A stretch of 64,000 bases of DNA from Halomonas urumqiensis. GTDB lineage: Bacteria; Pseudomonadota; Gammaproteobacteria; Pseudomonadales; Halomonadaceae. The stretch covers positions 434,001-498,000 of the forward strand of contig NZ_PYUD01000001.1 in NCBI RefSeq assembly GCF_003028575.1, written 5' to 3'. The notes beneath the pieces are model-generated. The model made no database searches. It saw only the letters and a list, made by a program, of their open reading frames with translations, and had not been told where the DNA came from. Position 1 is the first letter of the stretch, and the number at the start of each line of letters is the position of its first letter. Positions 7,757-16,775 of this stretch are shown piece by piece. Position numbers and translations under genes: made by a program.

Positions 7757-10171
7757 ATGTCAGAACCCTTCAGATCGCCAGATGTTTTCATGAATTCCGA
7801 TCGTGCGCCTTTCTGGCACCGTGTACCGCGGTTTCGTAGCCATCGGGACCTGGTTTGGGATTCAGCCGCCGATAGGTGGACATGCTGTGGTGAGGAGCCG
7901 ACCTTCGAGCTCCATGGGCAGCGGCCATGGCCGGGCTGGAATATGGTCGAGCTGGATATCGAAGGCGATATCCTTCACGGCGTGGCCTCCTTCGTGCTGG
8001 AGACCCGGCGCCGGCGTATTCGTGTCGACATGCCGCTCAGGTCCAGCAAGACAGCCAAGCGGATGTTGCACGTGCCGCTGGGGGTGCGGCGCATCACCAT
8101 GCAGGTGTTCAATGCCCATGGCGGCTTCAATATCACGCGTTTTCGCTGGATCTGGCTGTCGCCCATGTTCGCGCGTGGCCGCCTGGCGAATCGTCTCTCC
8201 AACATTCACCCTTCCTACCAGGGGCTCTCGGAAAAGCAGGTCATTCGTGCTCTGCACCTGGAGTCGGTGGCGCGCTGCCGCAGCTGGCGGCATGTCGCCT
8301 ATTCCGAGCTCGAGCGCACCATCGCCAGGGATTGTGCACGTCATGACTATCACCAGTGGGTAGCGCTGGTGGAGCCCGTTCGCAAGGAGACACCGGGCAA
8401 CGCCCCACAGTCCCCCCGGATGTTGATGGAACGGCCACTGATTTCCGTACTGATGCCCTTTGGCCCTGAGCTGATGCACTTTGGGCCTGAAACAGCGCAT
8501 TCCCTTGTCAATGACCCGCATGGTGCGGACGAGGAAATCGACAAGGCCCTCGAACCGTTGAGGGAGTCGCTGCTTTCCATGCTCAACCAGCACTACGCAC
8601 ATTGGGAGTTATGCGTGGTGCTGTCGCCTGGGGTGGACCCTGTCATGGCAGCGAAGGTGCGGCAGTGCCTGGGGACCGATGCCCGCGTGAGGGTATCCAA
8701 TGGCGCTGTCGAAAGCCTCGGCCGCCTGTCTCATCAGGCATTCATCGAATCCAACGGGGAAGGGGTCATGTGGCTTTCGCCAGGGGATTGCCTGGCCGAG
8801 GATGCCTTGCAGCGCGTGGTGGAGGCCTGGAACAGGCAGCCGGCCGCGCAGCTCTTCTATGCCGATGAAGATGAGCTCAACGAACGGGGTGAACGCGTTC
8901 GCCCGCGTTTCAAGCCAGGGTGGAATCCCGACCTGTTGCTCTCGTGCAACTACGTGGGGCGCCTGGCGCTCTACAAGCGTCGCATCCTGTGGCGCCTGGA
9001 GGTCTACCGCGATATCGGCCGCTTTGATCATCATCACTTGAATGCCAATGAACTGGACCATGCCATGGCACTGCGTTTTCTGGCCTGGTGGTATCAGCTC
9101 ACGAGTGAGCGGCGGGCGGCCACGGTGTGTCATCTACCCTGGGTGCTCTATCATCGCGGCGAGCGGGCACACGTTGCCGGCTCTGCAGCGGAGGCAACAG
9201 GGGAAACGGACGTACAGGGGCTGGCCCACACGGTCGGGCAGGTTCAGGCACTGCTGGCTCTTCTACCGGGTGGGGAAGGCGCGGTGGCGGAACCGGGGAT
9301 GCTTCCCGAAAGCGTGCGGGTAAAGTGGCCGCTGCCGGTGCCGCCTCCCTTGGTCAGCCTGCTGGTGCCCACCCGCGATGGCGTGGATATTCTCAGGCCC
9401 TGCGTCGATGCCATTCTCGAACGTACGGAATATCGGCACTTCGAACTGCTGATCCTGGACAACCAGAGCACCTGTGCCGAGACGCTGGCCTACATGGCGG
9501 AGGTGGAACAGCGTGATCCGCGAGTCAGGGTGCTGCGCTGGGATCATCCGTTCAACTATTCGGCGATCAACAATTTCGGGGCCGAACACGCCAAGGGCGA
9601 GATCATCGGGCTGGTCAACAACGATGTGGAGCCCATGGAGGGGGAGTGGCTCACCGAAATGGTCAGCCAGGCCTGCCGGCCCGAGATCGGCTGTGTGGGG
9701 GCAAAACTCTATTACCCCAACGACACCATCCAGCATGGTGGCGTGATTCTTGGCCTTGGCGGCGTGGCCGGGCACGCCCATCGTTTCTTCCCCCGCCACG
9801 AGGATGGCAACGCCGGGCGGTTGAAGCTGGTGCAGAACCTCTCGGCGGTGACAGCGGCATGCCTGTTGCTGCGCAAGGAGGTCTTCGATGCGGTGGGTGG
9901 CCTCAACGAGGCGGATCTCAGTGTCGCCTACAACGATGTGGATCTATGCCTGAAGGTTCGTGAAGCGGGGTACCGCAACCTATGGACGCCCTATGCCGAA
10001 CTTTATCACCATGAGTCCATTTCACGTGGTGCGGAAGACACGCCCGAGAAGCGGGCACGCTGGCTGCGTGAAATCGCCTACATGAAGCGTACCTGGGGGA
10101 AAAAGCTGCGTAATGACCCGGCCTACAATCCCAACCTCACCCTGGTGTACGAGGACTTTTCTTTCCGGTGA
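7757..10171 (+). CDS. Tandem two-domain family 2 glycosyltransferase, first domain decayed
   Basis: About 804 residues from the ATG at 7757; the frame is open further upstream but would overlap the preceding gene by 150 bases. An N-terminal beta-like region (FELHGQRPWPGWNMVELDI) precedes two GT-A domains. The second (from PLVSLLVPTRDGVDILRPCV) keeps the pattern LLILDNQS, NYSAINNFGAEHAKGEI and LVNNDVEP, as in WbbL-like rhamnosyltransferases. The first has lost the acidic pair (CVVLSPGVDP) and the DxD strand (VMWLSPGDC), although YADEDEL and FKPGWNPDLLL remain. It is a paralogue of the gene at 21,224, where both domains look intact. The second domain is probably the active one. Confidence 0.88.
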   Translation: MSEPFRSPDVFMNSDRAPFWHRVPRFRSHRDLVWDSAADRWTCCGEEPTFELHGQRPWPGWNMVELDIEGDILHGVASFVLETRRRRIRVDMPLRSSKTAKRMLHVPLGVRRITMQVFNAHGGFNITRFRWIWLSPMFARGRLANRLSNIHPSYQGLSEKQVIRALHLESVARCRSWRHVAYSELERTIARDCARHDYHQWVALVEPVRKETPGNAPQSPRMLMERPLISVLMPFGPELMHFGPETAHSLVNDPHGADEEIDKALEPLRESLLSMLNQHYAHWELCVVLSPGVDPVMAAKVRQCLGTDARVRVSNGAVESLGRLSHQAFIESNGEGVMWLSPGDCLAEDALQRVVEAWNRQPAAQLFYADEDELNERGERVRPRFKPGWNPDLLLSCNYVGRLALYKRRILWRLEVYRDIGRFDHHHLNANELDHAMALRFLAWWYQLTSERRAATVCHLPWVLYHRGERAHVAGSAAEATGETDVQGLAHTVGQVQALLALLPGGEGAVAEPGMLPESVRVKWPLPVPPPLVSLLVPTRDGVDILRPCVDAILERTEYRHFELLILDNQSTCAETLAYMAEVEQRDPRVRVLRWDHPFNYSAINNFGAEHAKGEIIGLVNNDVEPMEGEWLTEMVSQACRPEIGCVGAKLYYPNDTIQHGGVILGLGGVAGHAHRFFPRHEDGNAGRLKLVQNLSAVTAACLLLRKEVFDAVGGLNEADLSVAYNDVDLCLKVREAGYRNLWTPYAELYHHESISRGAEDTPEKRARWLREIAYMKRTWGKKLRNDPAYNPNLTLVYEDFSFR

Positions 10172-10249
10172 GCGCTTCGCTGGTGAGGAGTGAGGGGCAT
10201 CGGGGTAAGGAGAAAGCAGCAAGCGGCAAGGAGCGGGGAGAAATGAGAC

Positions 10250-11281
10250 ATGAGTGAACGCTGGTTGCTGCTGAGCGATGGGGCGCGGCCGACCGAGGAT
10301 ATCTACTTCCTCGAGTCGGCGGCGCCCCATTTGCGTTCCCTTGGCCATGATGTGGGGCGCTTGGATGTGCGCGGCTGGCGTGGGCTGTTCGGCAAGATGA
10401 TCGCGGGGCGGCTGGTGGGGGTGAACCTGCTGATTTGCCGAACGCTGCCGGTAGGGTGGATGAACTGGCTTGAGCGTCACCGTGCCCAGTTCGGGCGAAT
10501 CGTCTATCTGATCGATGACGACCTGAAGGCGGCTGGGGACGATGTGACACTCCCCGAGGCTTACCAGCTGCGCATGGCCAACGCCGCAGCTCATCAGGGG
10601 CGTTTGTTGGCGCTCGCTGACCAGGTAGTGGCGTGCAGCCCGGCATTGGCTGTGCGTCTGCGTGAACGCCATGCCAGTGTGTCAGTACTCACTCCGCCCT
10701 TGATCGTGCCATTGCCGGGTCGCGAGCACTTCACGACTCCCCCCGATTCCGAGTCACCGTGGCGGGTCGGTTACCACGGCACTCGCGCTCATCTGGCGGA
10801 TATCCAGCACATCTCGCCAGCCCTGGCGCAGCTGCACGACGTTCGCGACGATGTAACGTTCGAGGTGATGCTGGGTACCCACTTGCCGGATGCCTTGAAT
10901 GGGCTCGAGCGGCTCACGGCACCCAGCCCGCTCCCTTGGCAAGCGTTCCGCGAGTATCAGCGCGAGAATCGCCTGCACATTGGCCTGGCGCCGCTGCTGG
11001 AGACGCCGTTCAATCGCGGTAAATCCTTCATAAAGTTCCTGGATATCGCCGCCATGGGCGCAGTGGGTGTTTACTCACGCCGCAGCCCTTACACCGACTT
11101 GGTCGAGCACGGGGTGAATGGGCTGCTGGCCGGTGATGACCCGAGCGAGTGGCGGGACGCCCTGGCCTGGCTGCTCGACCATCCCGACAAGGCGGCTGCC
11201 ATGGCGGCCAATGCGGCCGAGACGGCACGACGCGTGGGCGATGTGCAGCTTGCCGCCGCCTTCTGGAACAAACTGCATTAA
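10250..11281 (+). CDS. GT-B-fold glycosyltransferase (family 1/4-like)
   Basis: A 343-residue protein with the two-Rossmann layout of GT-B enzymes. The N-terminal half has LEHR and IVYLIDDDL near residues 75-90 and VVACSPALAVRLRER near 127, a typical lead-in to the interdomain linker. The C-terminal half contains WRVGYHGTRAHLADI near residue 164 and FIKFLDIAAMGAVGVYS with VEHGVNGLL near 262-287, the region that binds the nucleotide sugar in GT4 members. A ribosome site (GGGGAGAAATGAGAC) precedes the ATG. The stop codon runs directly into a heptanucleotide repeat. The sugar specificity is unknown. Confidence 0.8.
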   Translation: MSERWLLLSDGARPTEDIYFLESAAPHLRSLGHDVGRLDVRGWRGLFGKMIAGRLVGVNLLICRTLPVGWMNWLERHRAQFGRIVYLIDDDLKAAGDDVTLPEAYQLRMANAAAHQGRLLALADQVVACSPALAVRLRERHASVSVLTPPLIVPLPGREHFTTPPDSESPWRVGYHGTRAHLADIQHISPALAQLHDVRDDVTFEVMLGTHLPDALNGLERLTAPSPLPWQAFREYQRENRLHIGLAPLLETPFNRGKSFIKFLDIAAMGAVGVYSRRSPYTDLVEHGVNGLLAGDDPSEWRDALAWLLDHPDKAAAMAANAAETARRVGDVQLAAAFWNKLH

Positions 11282-11350
11282 CGACTCACGACTCACGACT
11301 CACGACTCACGACTCACGACTCACGACTCACGACTCACGACTCACGATTC
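11281..11350 (+). repeat. Heptanucleotide tandem repeat, 10 units
   Basis: Nine perfect copies of ACGACTC followed by one copy with a single change (ACGATTC), beginning on the last base of the upstream stop codon. The length is 70 bases. A related 7-base array of the same length, reading in the opposite sense, follows cysQ at 32,082. Confidence 0.97.
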
Positions 11351-11652
11351 ACCCCTCCCACCTTATTCTTTCCCCGATTCCTCCCCCGTACCCTTCATCT
11401 TTTCTCCTTCCGCAACGCAATGGTTACCGATTGTCGCCAAGCCCTCCGTGGCCCGGCGGCAGGGCGCGCCAGGCTGAATCTGCCGGGACGGCAAGATAAT
11501 GCTACATTTGTTCAATTCAAGCCACTGTATTTAAAAGGAATTAAAAAAACTCAATTTATTTTGCCTTCCTGGCGCTGCCAAACCCCCATTGTGCAGCTAT
11601 GATCAAGTGGTAGGCCTGCTTACATAATTACACAAAAGGCTGGGGCAAAGAC
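11351..11652 (+). promoter_or_regulatory. Leader region upstream of rfbA
   Basis: The 302 bases after the heptamer array carry no gene. The first part is a pyrimidine-rich, low-complexity stretch (about 11,351-11,400). From 11,500 the DNA becomes AT-rich, with a TATGAT hexamer at about 11,597 that could be a -10 box, although no good -35 element stands at the right distance. A short GTGGTAGGCC at about 11,608 has a core resembling the ops/JUMPstart element of polysaccharide operons, but the match is partial. A promoter for rfbA here is likely from position, and its exact location is uncertain. Confidence 0.35.
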
Positions 11653-12537
11653 ATGAACCGCAAGGGCATCATTCTGGCAGGGGGCTCAGGGACTCGCTTG
11701 CACCCGATAACACGCGGTGTGTCCAAGCATCTGTTGCCCATCTATGACAAGCCGATGATCTACTATCCCATCTCGGTACTGATGTTGGCTGGCATCCGCG
11801 AGATTCTGATCATCTCCACCCCACAGGACCTACCCCAGTACCAGAGCTTGCTTGGCAGTGGTGAAGAGTTCGGGGTGCATTTCGAGTATGCCGAGCAGCC
11901 AAGCCCGGATGGCCTTGCGCAGGCATTCATCATCGGCGAAGCGTTCATTGGTGGGTCACCCGTTTGCCTGGTGCTGGGCGACAATATCTTCCATGGTCAG
12001 CACTTCTCCGACCAGCTCAAGCGAGCTAACCAGCATGCCACGGGAGCCACGGTGTTCGGTTACCTGGTCAAGGACCCGGAACGCTTCGGGGTGGTGGAGT
12101 TCGATGAGCAAGGCCGGGCGATCAGCATCGAGGAAAAACCCGCCAAGCCAAAATCCAGTTACGCGGTTACGGGCTTGTACTTCTACGACAACGATGTTGT
12201 GGAAATCGCCAAGCAAGTGAAACCATCCGGACGAGGCGAGCTCGAGATCACCTGTGTCAACAATGCCTATCTGAAACGCGGCGACCTCAGGGTAGAGCGC
12301 CTGGGGCGTGGATTCGCCTGGCTGGATTCCGGTACCCACGACAGCCTGCTGGAGGCCAGCCAATACGTCCAGACCATAGAGAATCGGCAAGGGCTGAAGA
12401 TTGCCTGCCTGGAAGAGATCGCCTGGCAGCAACACTGGATCAGTGATGAATACCTGCTCACGCATGCCAAGGCGCTATCCAAGACAGGCTACGGAGAATA
12501 CCTGAACCGCCTGGTCATGGAAAAAGTGAAGCTCTAG
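11653..12537 (+). CDS. rfbA: Glucose-1-phosphate thymidylyltransferase
   Basis: Joins dTTP and glucose-1-phosphate to give dTDP-glucose, the first step toward dTDP-L-rhamnose and related deoxysugars. The 294-residue length and the motifs [14 protein letters not shown] (residues 5-18), [13 protein letters not shown] (27-39) and [10 protein letters not shown] (near 110) are diagnostic of the RmlA family. The upstream gap probably contains its own promoter. The downstream gap of 460 bases has no companion rml gene. Glucose-1-phosphate would be supplied by pgm at 23,598. Confidence 0.96.
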   Translation: MNRKGIILAGGSGTRLHPITRGVSKHLLPIYDKPMIYYPISVLMLAGIREILIISTPQDLPQYQSLLGSGEEFGVHFEYAEQPSPDGLAQAFIIGEAFIGGSPVCLVLGDNIFHGQHFSDQLKRANQHATGATVFGYLVKDPERFGVVEFDEQGRAISIEEKPAKPKSSYAVTGLYFYDNDVVEIAKQVKPSGRGELEITCVNNAYLKRGDLRVERLGRGFAWLDSGTHDSLLEASQYVQTIENRQGLKIACLEEIAWQQHWISDEYLLTHAKALSKTGYGEYLNRLVMEKVKL

Positions 12538-12764
12538 TACTTTTAGTTGGTGATATTTAATACTGTGAATTTAAGCTCAGTGATTTTAAGCTCTGAGTTG
12601 ATTAACTAGCCTCATGGGAGGCCGGCACCATGCTTTTCGTTTTTCTTACCTATTCTCATAGATTACGAATGACACGCAAGTGTAATAACGGCGATGCGCC
12701 AGGCTAGCCCCCATAGCTGGTGGGATGACGTTTAACTGGCGAACGTTTGGAAATTCGGCGACAT
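12538..12764. other. AT-rich gap without a recognisable gene
   Basis: Between rfbA and the 12-bp repeat array the DNA is AT-rich, with direct repeats of a TTTAAGCTC-like word near 12,569 and 12,587. I see no convincing open frame, terminator hairpin or RNA gene. It may be the scar of a rearrangement next to rfbA. Confidence 0.4.
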
Positions 12765-12908
12765 AGTAGTAGGCGTAGTAATAATCGAAGTATTAGGAAA
12801 AGTATTAGGGGTGGTATTAGGGATAGTGTTAGGAATAGTATTAGAAGCAGTACTAGAAATAGTATTAGAAATAACATTATAAGATGTATTATAAATAGTA
12901 GTAACAGC
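12765..12908 (+). repeat. Degenerate 12-bp tandem repeat array
   Basis: Twelve diverged units of 12 bases with consensus close to AGTATTAGRAAT run without interruption. The central units (12,789-12,872) are the best conserved and the ends are decayed. The unit length is a multiple of three, so frames across it stay open on both strands and give artificial Arg/Ser/Ile-rich or Leu-rich peptides. The array sits about 90 bases before the next gene and could affect its expression by slipped-strand length change; that is inference. Confidence 0.9.
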
Positions 12909-12997
12909 CTCAAAAAAAAGGTTTACGTGGGCTTCCCTTCAAGGATGCACCGCAATTCAGTTTACGATGTCGAGGTTCATCCAGGAGGTGAAGCTCT

Positions 12998-13870
12998 ATG
13001 ACTCAAGTGCTTCTGCTGGGAGCGACAGGTTTTATCGGTTCGAGCATCGCTAAGGAACTGGATCATCAAGGAATTGATTGGGTCGGGGTGGCGCGGAATT
13101 ATCACGCCGGGGAACGACCAACTCTTTCATTGAGTGATCGTAAGGCAATAATCCTGGCTCTTGAGTCGAGGCCTATCATCATCAATGCTCTGGGTGGTTT
13201 GAAGCCAAAGAGTTTCAGTGACAACTTCTCAGAGGCGATGAATGAGTTCTGGGCTAGCCTGGATCGGTTGACCTGCTATCTACAGGACAAGCCCCCTGCG
13301 GGGATATTGCATATCTCATCGGCGGGTACCGTCTATGGGGAAGCCCCTGGCCGTGCCAGCCTGGAAACGGATCCGCTTCGGCCAAGCTCCTGGTATGGGC
13401 GAATGAAGGTCATGGAAGAGGGCATGATTCGCTGCCTTGCTAACGACTACGGCATTCCGATTGCCTGTGCCAGAGTATCCAATCCTTTTGGCAATCGGGA
13501 GGCCTCGCACCACGGCCTGATCGACGTGCTGATTACAAGACTGCGAAAAAGGGAAGCATTCCAGGCGGCATTCCCTGAGGGAGCTCAGCGTGATTTCATC
13601 TATGCGCCCTGTATGGCAGAAAAGCTGGTGAGGCTGGCCATGGAAGGGCACACCGGCATTTTCAATGTGGGTGGGGGGGAGCCGACACCTTTGCAGTCGA
13701 TAATCGATAAGGCCCGCGAGCTCGTGCCTGGAGCCAGCATTATGCAGTGTGACCCCAACCCTTCAGATATCGTCAATAGCTACATTTCCACGGACAAGGT
13801 CAATGAACTTCTAGGCCCCTCCGACTGCGCCCTGAACATCGAACAGTATCTCATAAATAAACTTGGCTGA
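12998..13870 (+). CDS. NAD-dependent epimerase/dehydratase (extended SDR)
   Basis: A 290-residue nucleotide-sugar-modifying enzyme. The cofactor loop is LLGATGFIGSSIA (residues 6-18). The catalytic region has HISSAGTVYG near 105 and the YxxxK pair in SSWYGRMKVMEEG near 130. RDFIYAPCMAEKLVRLAM and GIFNVGGGEP near residues 205-228 are typical of the substrate-binding half of extended SDRs. An excellent ribosome site (AGGAGG) precedes the ATG. It is shorter than RmlB (about 350 residues) and lacks an obvious RmlB signature, so I do not call it dTDP-glucose dehydratase. A 4-epimerase or 4-ketoreductase acting on a sugar nucleotide is the best guess. Confidence 0.85.
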   Translation: MTQVLLLGATGFIGSSIAKELDHQGIDWVGVARNYHAGERPTLSLSDRKAIILALESRPIIINALGGLKPKSFSDNFSEAMNEFWASLDRLTCYLQDKPPAGILHISSAGTVYGEAPGRASLETDPLRPSSWYGRMKVMEEGMIRCLANDYGIPIACARVSNPFGNREASHHGLIDVLITRLRKREAFQAAFPEGAQRDFIYAPCMAEKLVRLAMEGHTGIFNVGGGEPTPLQSIIDKARELVPGASIMQCDPNPSDIVNSYISTDKVNELLGPSDCALNIEQYLINKLG

Positions 13871-13874
13871 TGAT

Positions 13875-16769
13875 ATGAAACTACTGATCAGGAAGGCAGC
13901 AAAAAAAATACGCTCAAATCCGAAGGACTTCCGAAGTCTCTTGGAGAGCTCGCGTGTTGACTGGAAGCAATATGCGAACACAACGCCTTCCACCGTGAAA
14001 GACCCCATCGGGTTCTTTCTCGAGAACTATGATCAGTACCCATTAAAAGTAACTGGTTGGTTTGATTCAGACTACTACCTTTCCGAACACCGGGATGTGC
14101 GTCAGGATGGGGCCAATCCGCTGGTTCATTTTCTGCTGTATGGAGAGAAGGAAGGAAGGAGAGCATTTTCACCCACTGAGCAACCCATTAATTTCAATCA
14201 GGAAATACAGCATCCGAAAGTGAATGAAGATGATGCGTGCAGACTAAGAGTGATCAGCAAGGATGTTGTATCGCTTGGTAAGAAACTAGTGGAATCGACA
14301 TCGCGAGACACGCCCCGCCATACGAGCCTCAGGAAGGCATTAGATTCGTCGCCTGTGGATTGGTCAGCGCTGATACAGATTATGGGGGCAAAGGATCGTG
14401 ATGATGCAGTATCAAAATTCATTGCACTGTCAAATGATGATTTGCCGGTTTTAGATGGTTTTTTCGACCCTAAACTGTATTTGGAATTTTATCCTGATAT
14501 ACGTGCTGCTGGCGTTAATCCACTGGAGCACTATCTTCTACATGGAAAGTCTGAAGGTAGGGCAGGTTGGGTTAATATAGAAGAATTTATAATAGAAGGA
14601 GGGGCGTGCTGGAACCCAAATCTGAAGACAGTTGTAGTTGTTACGCACGATGCAACATCGACAGGCGCGCCAGTAGTTTCACTAGAGGTCGCCAAAAAGC
14701 TTGCTAAAAGCTATAATATTATTACGGCATCATTGCAGGGAGGTGCATTGTATGATCGGTTTGTAGAATGTGGTGTATCTCATTTTAATGCTCCCGCTCA
14801 TTATGGATTAGGTGCGCTCAGGCACATTCTCGAACGGTTGGTTTCCATTTGGGGAATAGATTGTGTTTTGCTGAGCTCAGTGGAGTCTCTACCGTTCATT
14901 GAAGCTGCATCAAGCATAGGTATACCGACTGTAACTCTAATACATGAGTATTCAGAATATACTCGCCCAGTAGGAAAAATGAGCAGGGCTATTATTGCTT
15001 CAGATATAGTTGTTTACCCTTCTGGCTCTCTCAAGAAATCGGGGCTTGCGGAGCTGTATGATAAAACTGGAGCGAGAAATGAACCAAATCACATCTATGT
15101 GCAACCACAGGGCTATCTTGGCTTTGCCGAAAAAATTTCAGTAGATTCAGGCTGGTCTTTACTCAAAAAATTGAGTCTTGAGGATGATTCAATCATTATC
15201 GCAGGTGCCGGTCATGTCCAACCTAGAAAAGGCGTGGACTGGTTTCTTCAAACCTGTTATTACATGAAAAAAATTCTTCATAAGCAAGGTGATCCTAGGG
15301 CTAATAAACTACAGTTTGTTTGGCTCGGTGGGGGGTATGAGGAAGACGATGTACATGTGTCCGTTTGGCTTAGAACTTATATAAAACAATCTGGTATCGA
15401 AAAACAGTGCCACTTCCCAGGCGCTGTCCATGATGTCAGGGCAGCGCTGATGGATGCGGATATATTTTTACTTTCATCAAGGCTTGACCCCTTCCCGAAT
15501 GTTGCTGTGGATGCATTGAATGCGGATTGCGCTTTAGCGGTTTTCAAGGGAGCGAGCGGTATTTCTGATTTTGTGAAAGAGCACGATGGTAGATTCGTAG
15601 AAGCACCATACGGTGACTGTTATTCCTTGGCGGAAAGTTTAGTAGCAGGCCTTGATTATTTGATAGTTCGTGATGGTATAAATCACGATATATGTGTAAG
15701 GCATCTTTCATTCGATCACTACGTTTCAGAAATAGATTCCTACCTTAGGCTAGCGTCCAGACAGAAAGAAGAAATTGAACATGTAATTGAGTGTTCGCAG
15801 GCGTTTAAAGAACGCTTCGATCCCGATTTCTATCGATTGTCTATTGGTGAGGGTGACCGTAGACGCCATTTTCTTACGCTTCTCTATAAGGGCCTGATTT
15901 ACTCAAAGCCGTTCGCAGGTTCTGATGCAAAGGGGGCTGTTGAAAGCAGGCCATACAAGCATGGAGAGTCGTTTTTCAATTATGTTGAATGGCTGATGCT
16001 GCAAGAAGATTTTAGTATGCCCCTTTCTATTCTGAATGGGGCGGAGTGTGAGCCCTACGAAGGAAGGGTCGCCATACAGTTTCATGTCTTTTATAATGAC
16101 TTGATACTCGAATATTGTAAGTACTTCGAGACCTTGGTCGGTCATGACGTCGATCTCTTTGTCAGCCATGTAAACGACCTTGGAGAGCATGAGCTCAGCA
16201 TGCTTCAGGATTGTGTTTCTGGAAGGCTTGTAACAGATAAAGTGGAAAATATCGGGCGCGACGTACATCATTTTCATCAGCAATTTATTGAACATATTCA
16301 AGACCACTATGACGTAGTAGGTCATTTTCATACAAAGAAGTCGACTGACAGTGCAGATGGCATAGGAGACCGTTGGCGACGCTATCTACTTGGGAATCTG
16401 CTGGGGTCGCCCCAAGCCACCAGGGAAGTGCTGGCGAATTTCAATGATCAGGCAGTTGGTCTCGTGTTTTCCGAGGATGCCCACTGTATCGACGAGGCAG
16501 ACAACGGTGAGGCAATCGAAACGCTTCTCGAACCGTTGGGCTATTCGCGAAGGCCCTATTACCACACGTTCCCGGTGGGCACCATGTTCTGGGCGCGCGT
16601 TCAAGCGCTGAGCGATCTCAGCCGCCTGGATAGTGAGACGTTCAAGCTTACCGAGCCGGTTCCCTACGATGGGACCGTGCTGCATGCATTTGAAAGGGTA
16701 TTGCCACAATTGATTCAGGAAACTGGCTTCAAAATACGGCGAGTCTATACCCAACGTACATTCTGGTGA
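13875..16769 (+). CDS. Large bimodular glycosyltransferase: GT4 plus RgpF-like domain
   Basis: About 964 residues from the ATG at 13,875. Two copies of the YL-PD module open the protein (FDSDYYLSEHRDV near 57, FDPKLYLEFYPDI near 197, each followed by an HY/HF..G..EGR segment). A GT-B family 4 domain covers about 250-610, with VVTHDATSTGAPVVSLE, AGHVQPRKGVDWFL, FPGAVHDVRAALMDADIF and LSSRLDPFPNVAVDAL. The C-terminal part (about 700-960) matches the rhamnan-synthesis RgpF family: FHVFYNDLILEY, ENIGRDVHHF, HFHTKKS and PVGTMFWAR. Base composition is AT-rich in the middle and GC-rich at both ends, which suggests a mosaic origin. It starts five bases after the SDR gene and probably adds more than one sugar. 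Confidence 0.88.
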   Translation: MKLLIRKAAKKIRSNPKDFRSLLESSRVDWKQYANTTPSTVKDPIGFFLENYDQYPLKVTGWFDSDYYLSEHRDVRQDGANPLVHFLLYGEKEGRRAFSPTEQPINFNQEIQHPKVNEDDACRLRVISKDVVSLGKKLVESTSRDTPRHTSLRKALDSSPVDWSALIQIMGAKDRDDAVSKFIALSNDDLPVLDGFFDPKLYLEFYPDIRAAGVNPLEHYLLHGKSEGRAGWVNIEEFIIEGGACWNPNLKTVVVVTHDATSTGAPVVSLEVAKKLAKSYNIITASLQGGALYDRFVECGVSHFNAPAHYGLGALRHILERLVSIWGIDCVLLSSVESLPFIEAASSIGIPTVTLIHEYSEYTRPVGKMSRAIIASDIVVYPSGSLKKSGLAELYDKTGARNEPNHIYVQPQGYLGFAEKISVDSGWSLLKKLSLEDDSIIIAGAGHVQPRKGVDWFLQTCYYMKKILHKQGDPRANKLQFVWLGGGYEEDDVHVSVWLRTYIKQSGIEKQCHFPGAVHDVRAALMDADIFLLSSRLDPFPNVAVDALNADCALAVFKGASGISDFVKEHDGRFVEAPYGDCYSLAESLVAGLDYLIVRDGINHDICVRHLSFDHYVSEIDSYLRLASRQKEEIEHVIECSQAFKERFDPDFYRLSIGEGDRRRHFLTLLYKGLIYSKPFAGSDAKGAVESRPYKHGESFFNYVEWLMLQEDFSMPLSILNGAECEPYEGRVAIQFHVFYNDLILEYCKYFETLVGHDVDLFVSHVNDLGEHELSMLQDCVSGRLVTDKVENIGRDVHHFHQQFIEHIQDHYDVVGHFHTKKSTDSADGIGDRWRRYLLGNLLGSPQATREVLANFNDQAVGLVFSEDAHCIDEADNGEAIETLLEPLGYSRRPYYHTFPVGTMFWARVQALSDLSRLDSETFKLTEPVPYDGTVLHAFERVLPQLIQETGFKIRRVYTQRTFW

Positions 16770-16775
16770 TGGTCC

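Noticed and set aside
11281..11350. CRISPR-like array
   Set aside because: Contiguous 7-bp units without spacers and without cas genes nearby.
11600..11625. A true ops/JUMPstart element before rfbA
   Set aside because: Only the GGTAG core matches; the flanking bases of the element are not conserved, so it is mentioned only as a weak possibility.
12704..13001. Repetitive small proteins (Arg/Ser/Ile-rich on plus, Leu-rich on minus) over the 12-bp array
   Set aside because: Both are translations of a degenerate 12-bp repeat, lack good start signals, and one overlaps the start of the SDR gene.
12998..13870. RmlB (dTDP-glucose 4,6-dehydratase) assignment for the SDR gene
   Set aside because: It is about 60 residues short and lacks the RmlB-type active-site context; a general extended-SDR call is safer.
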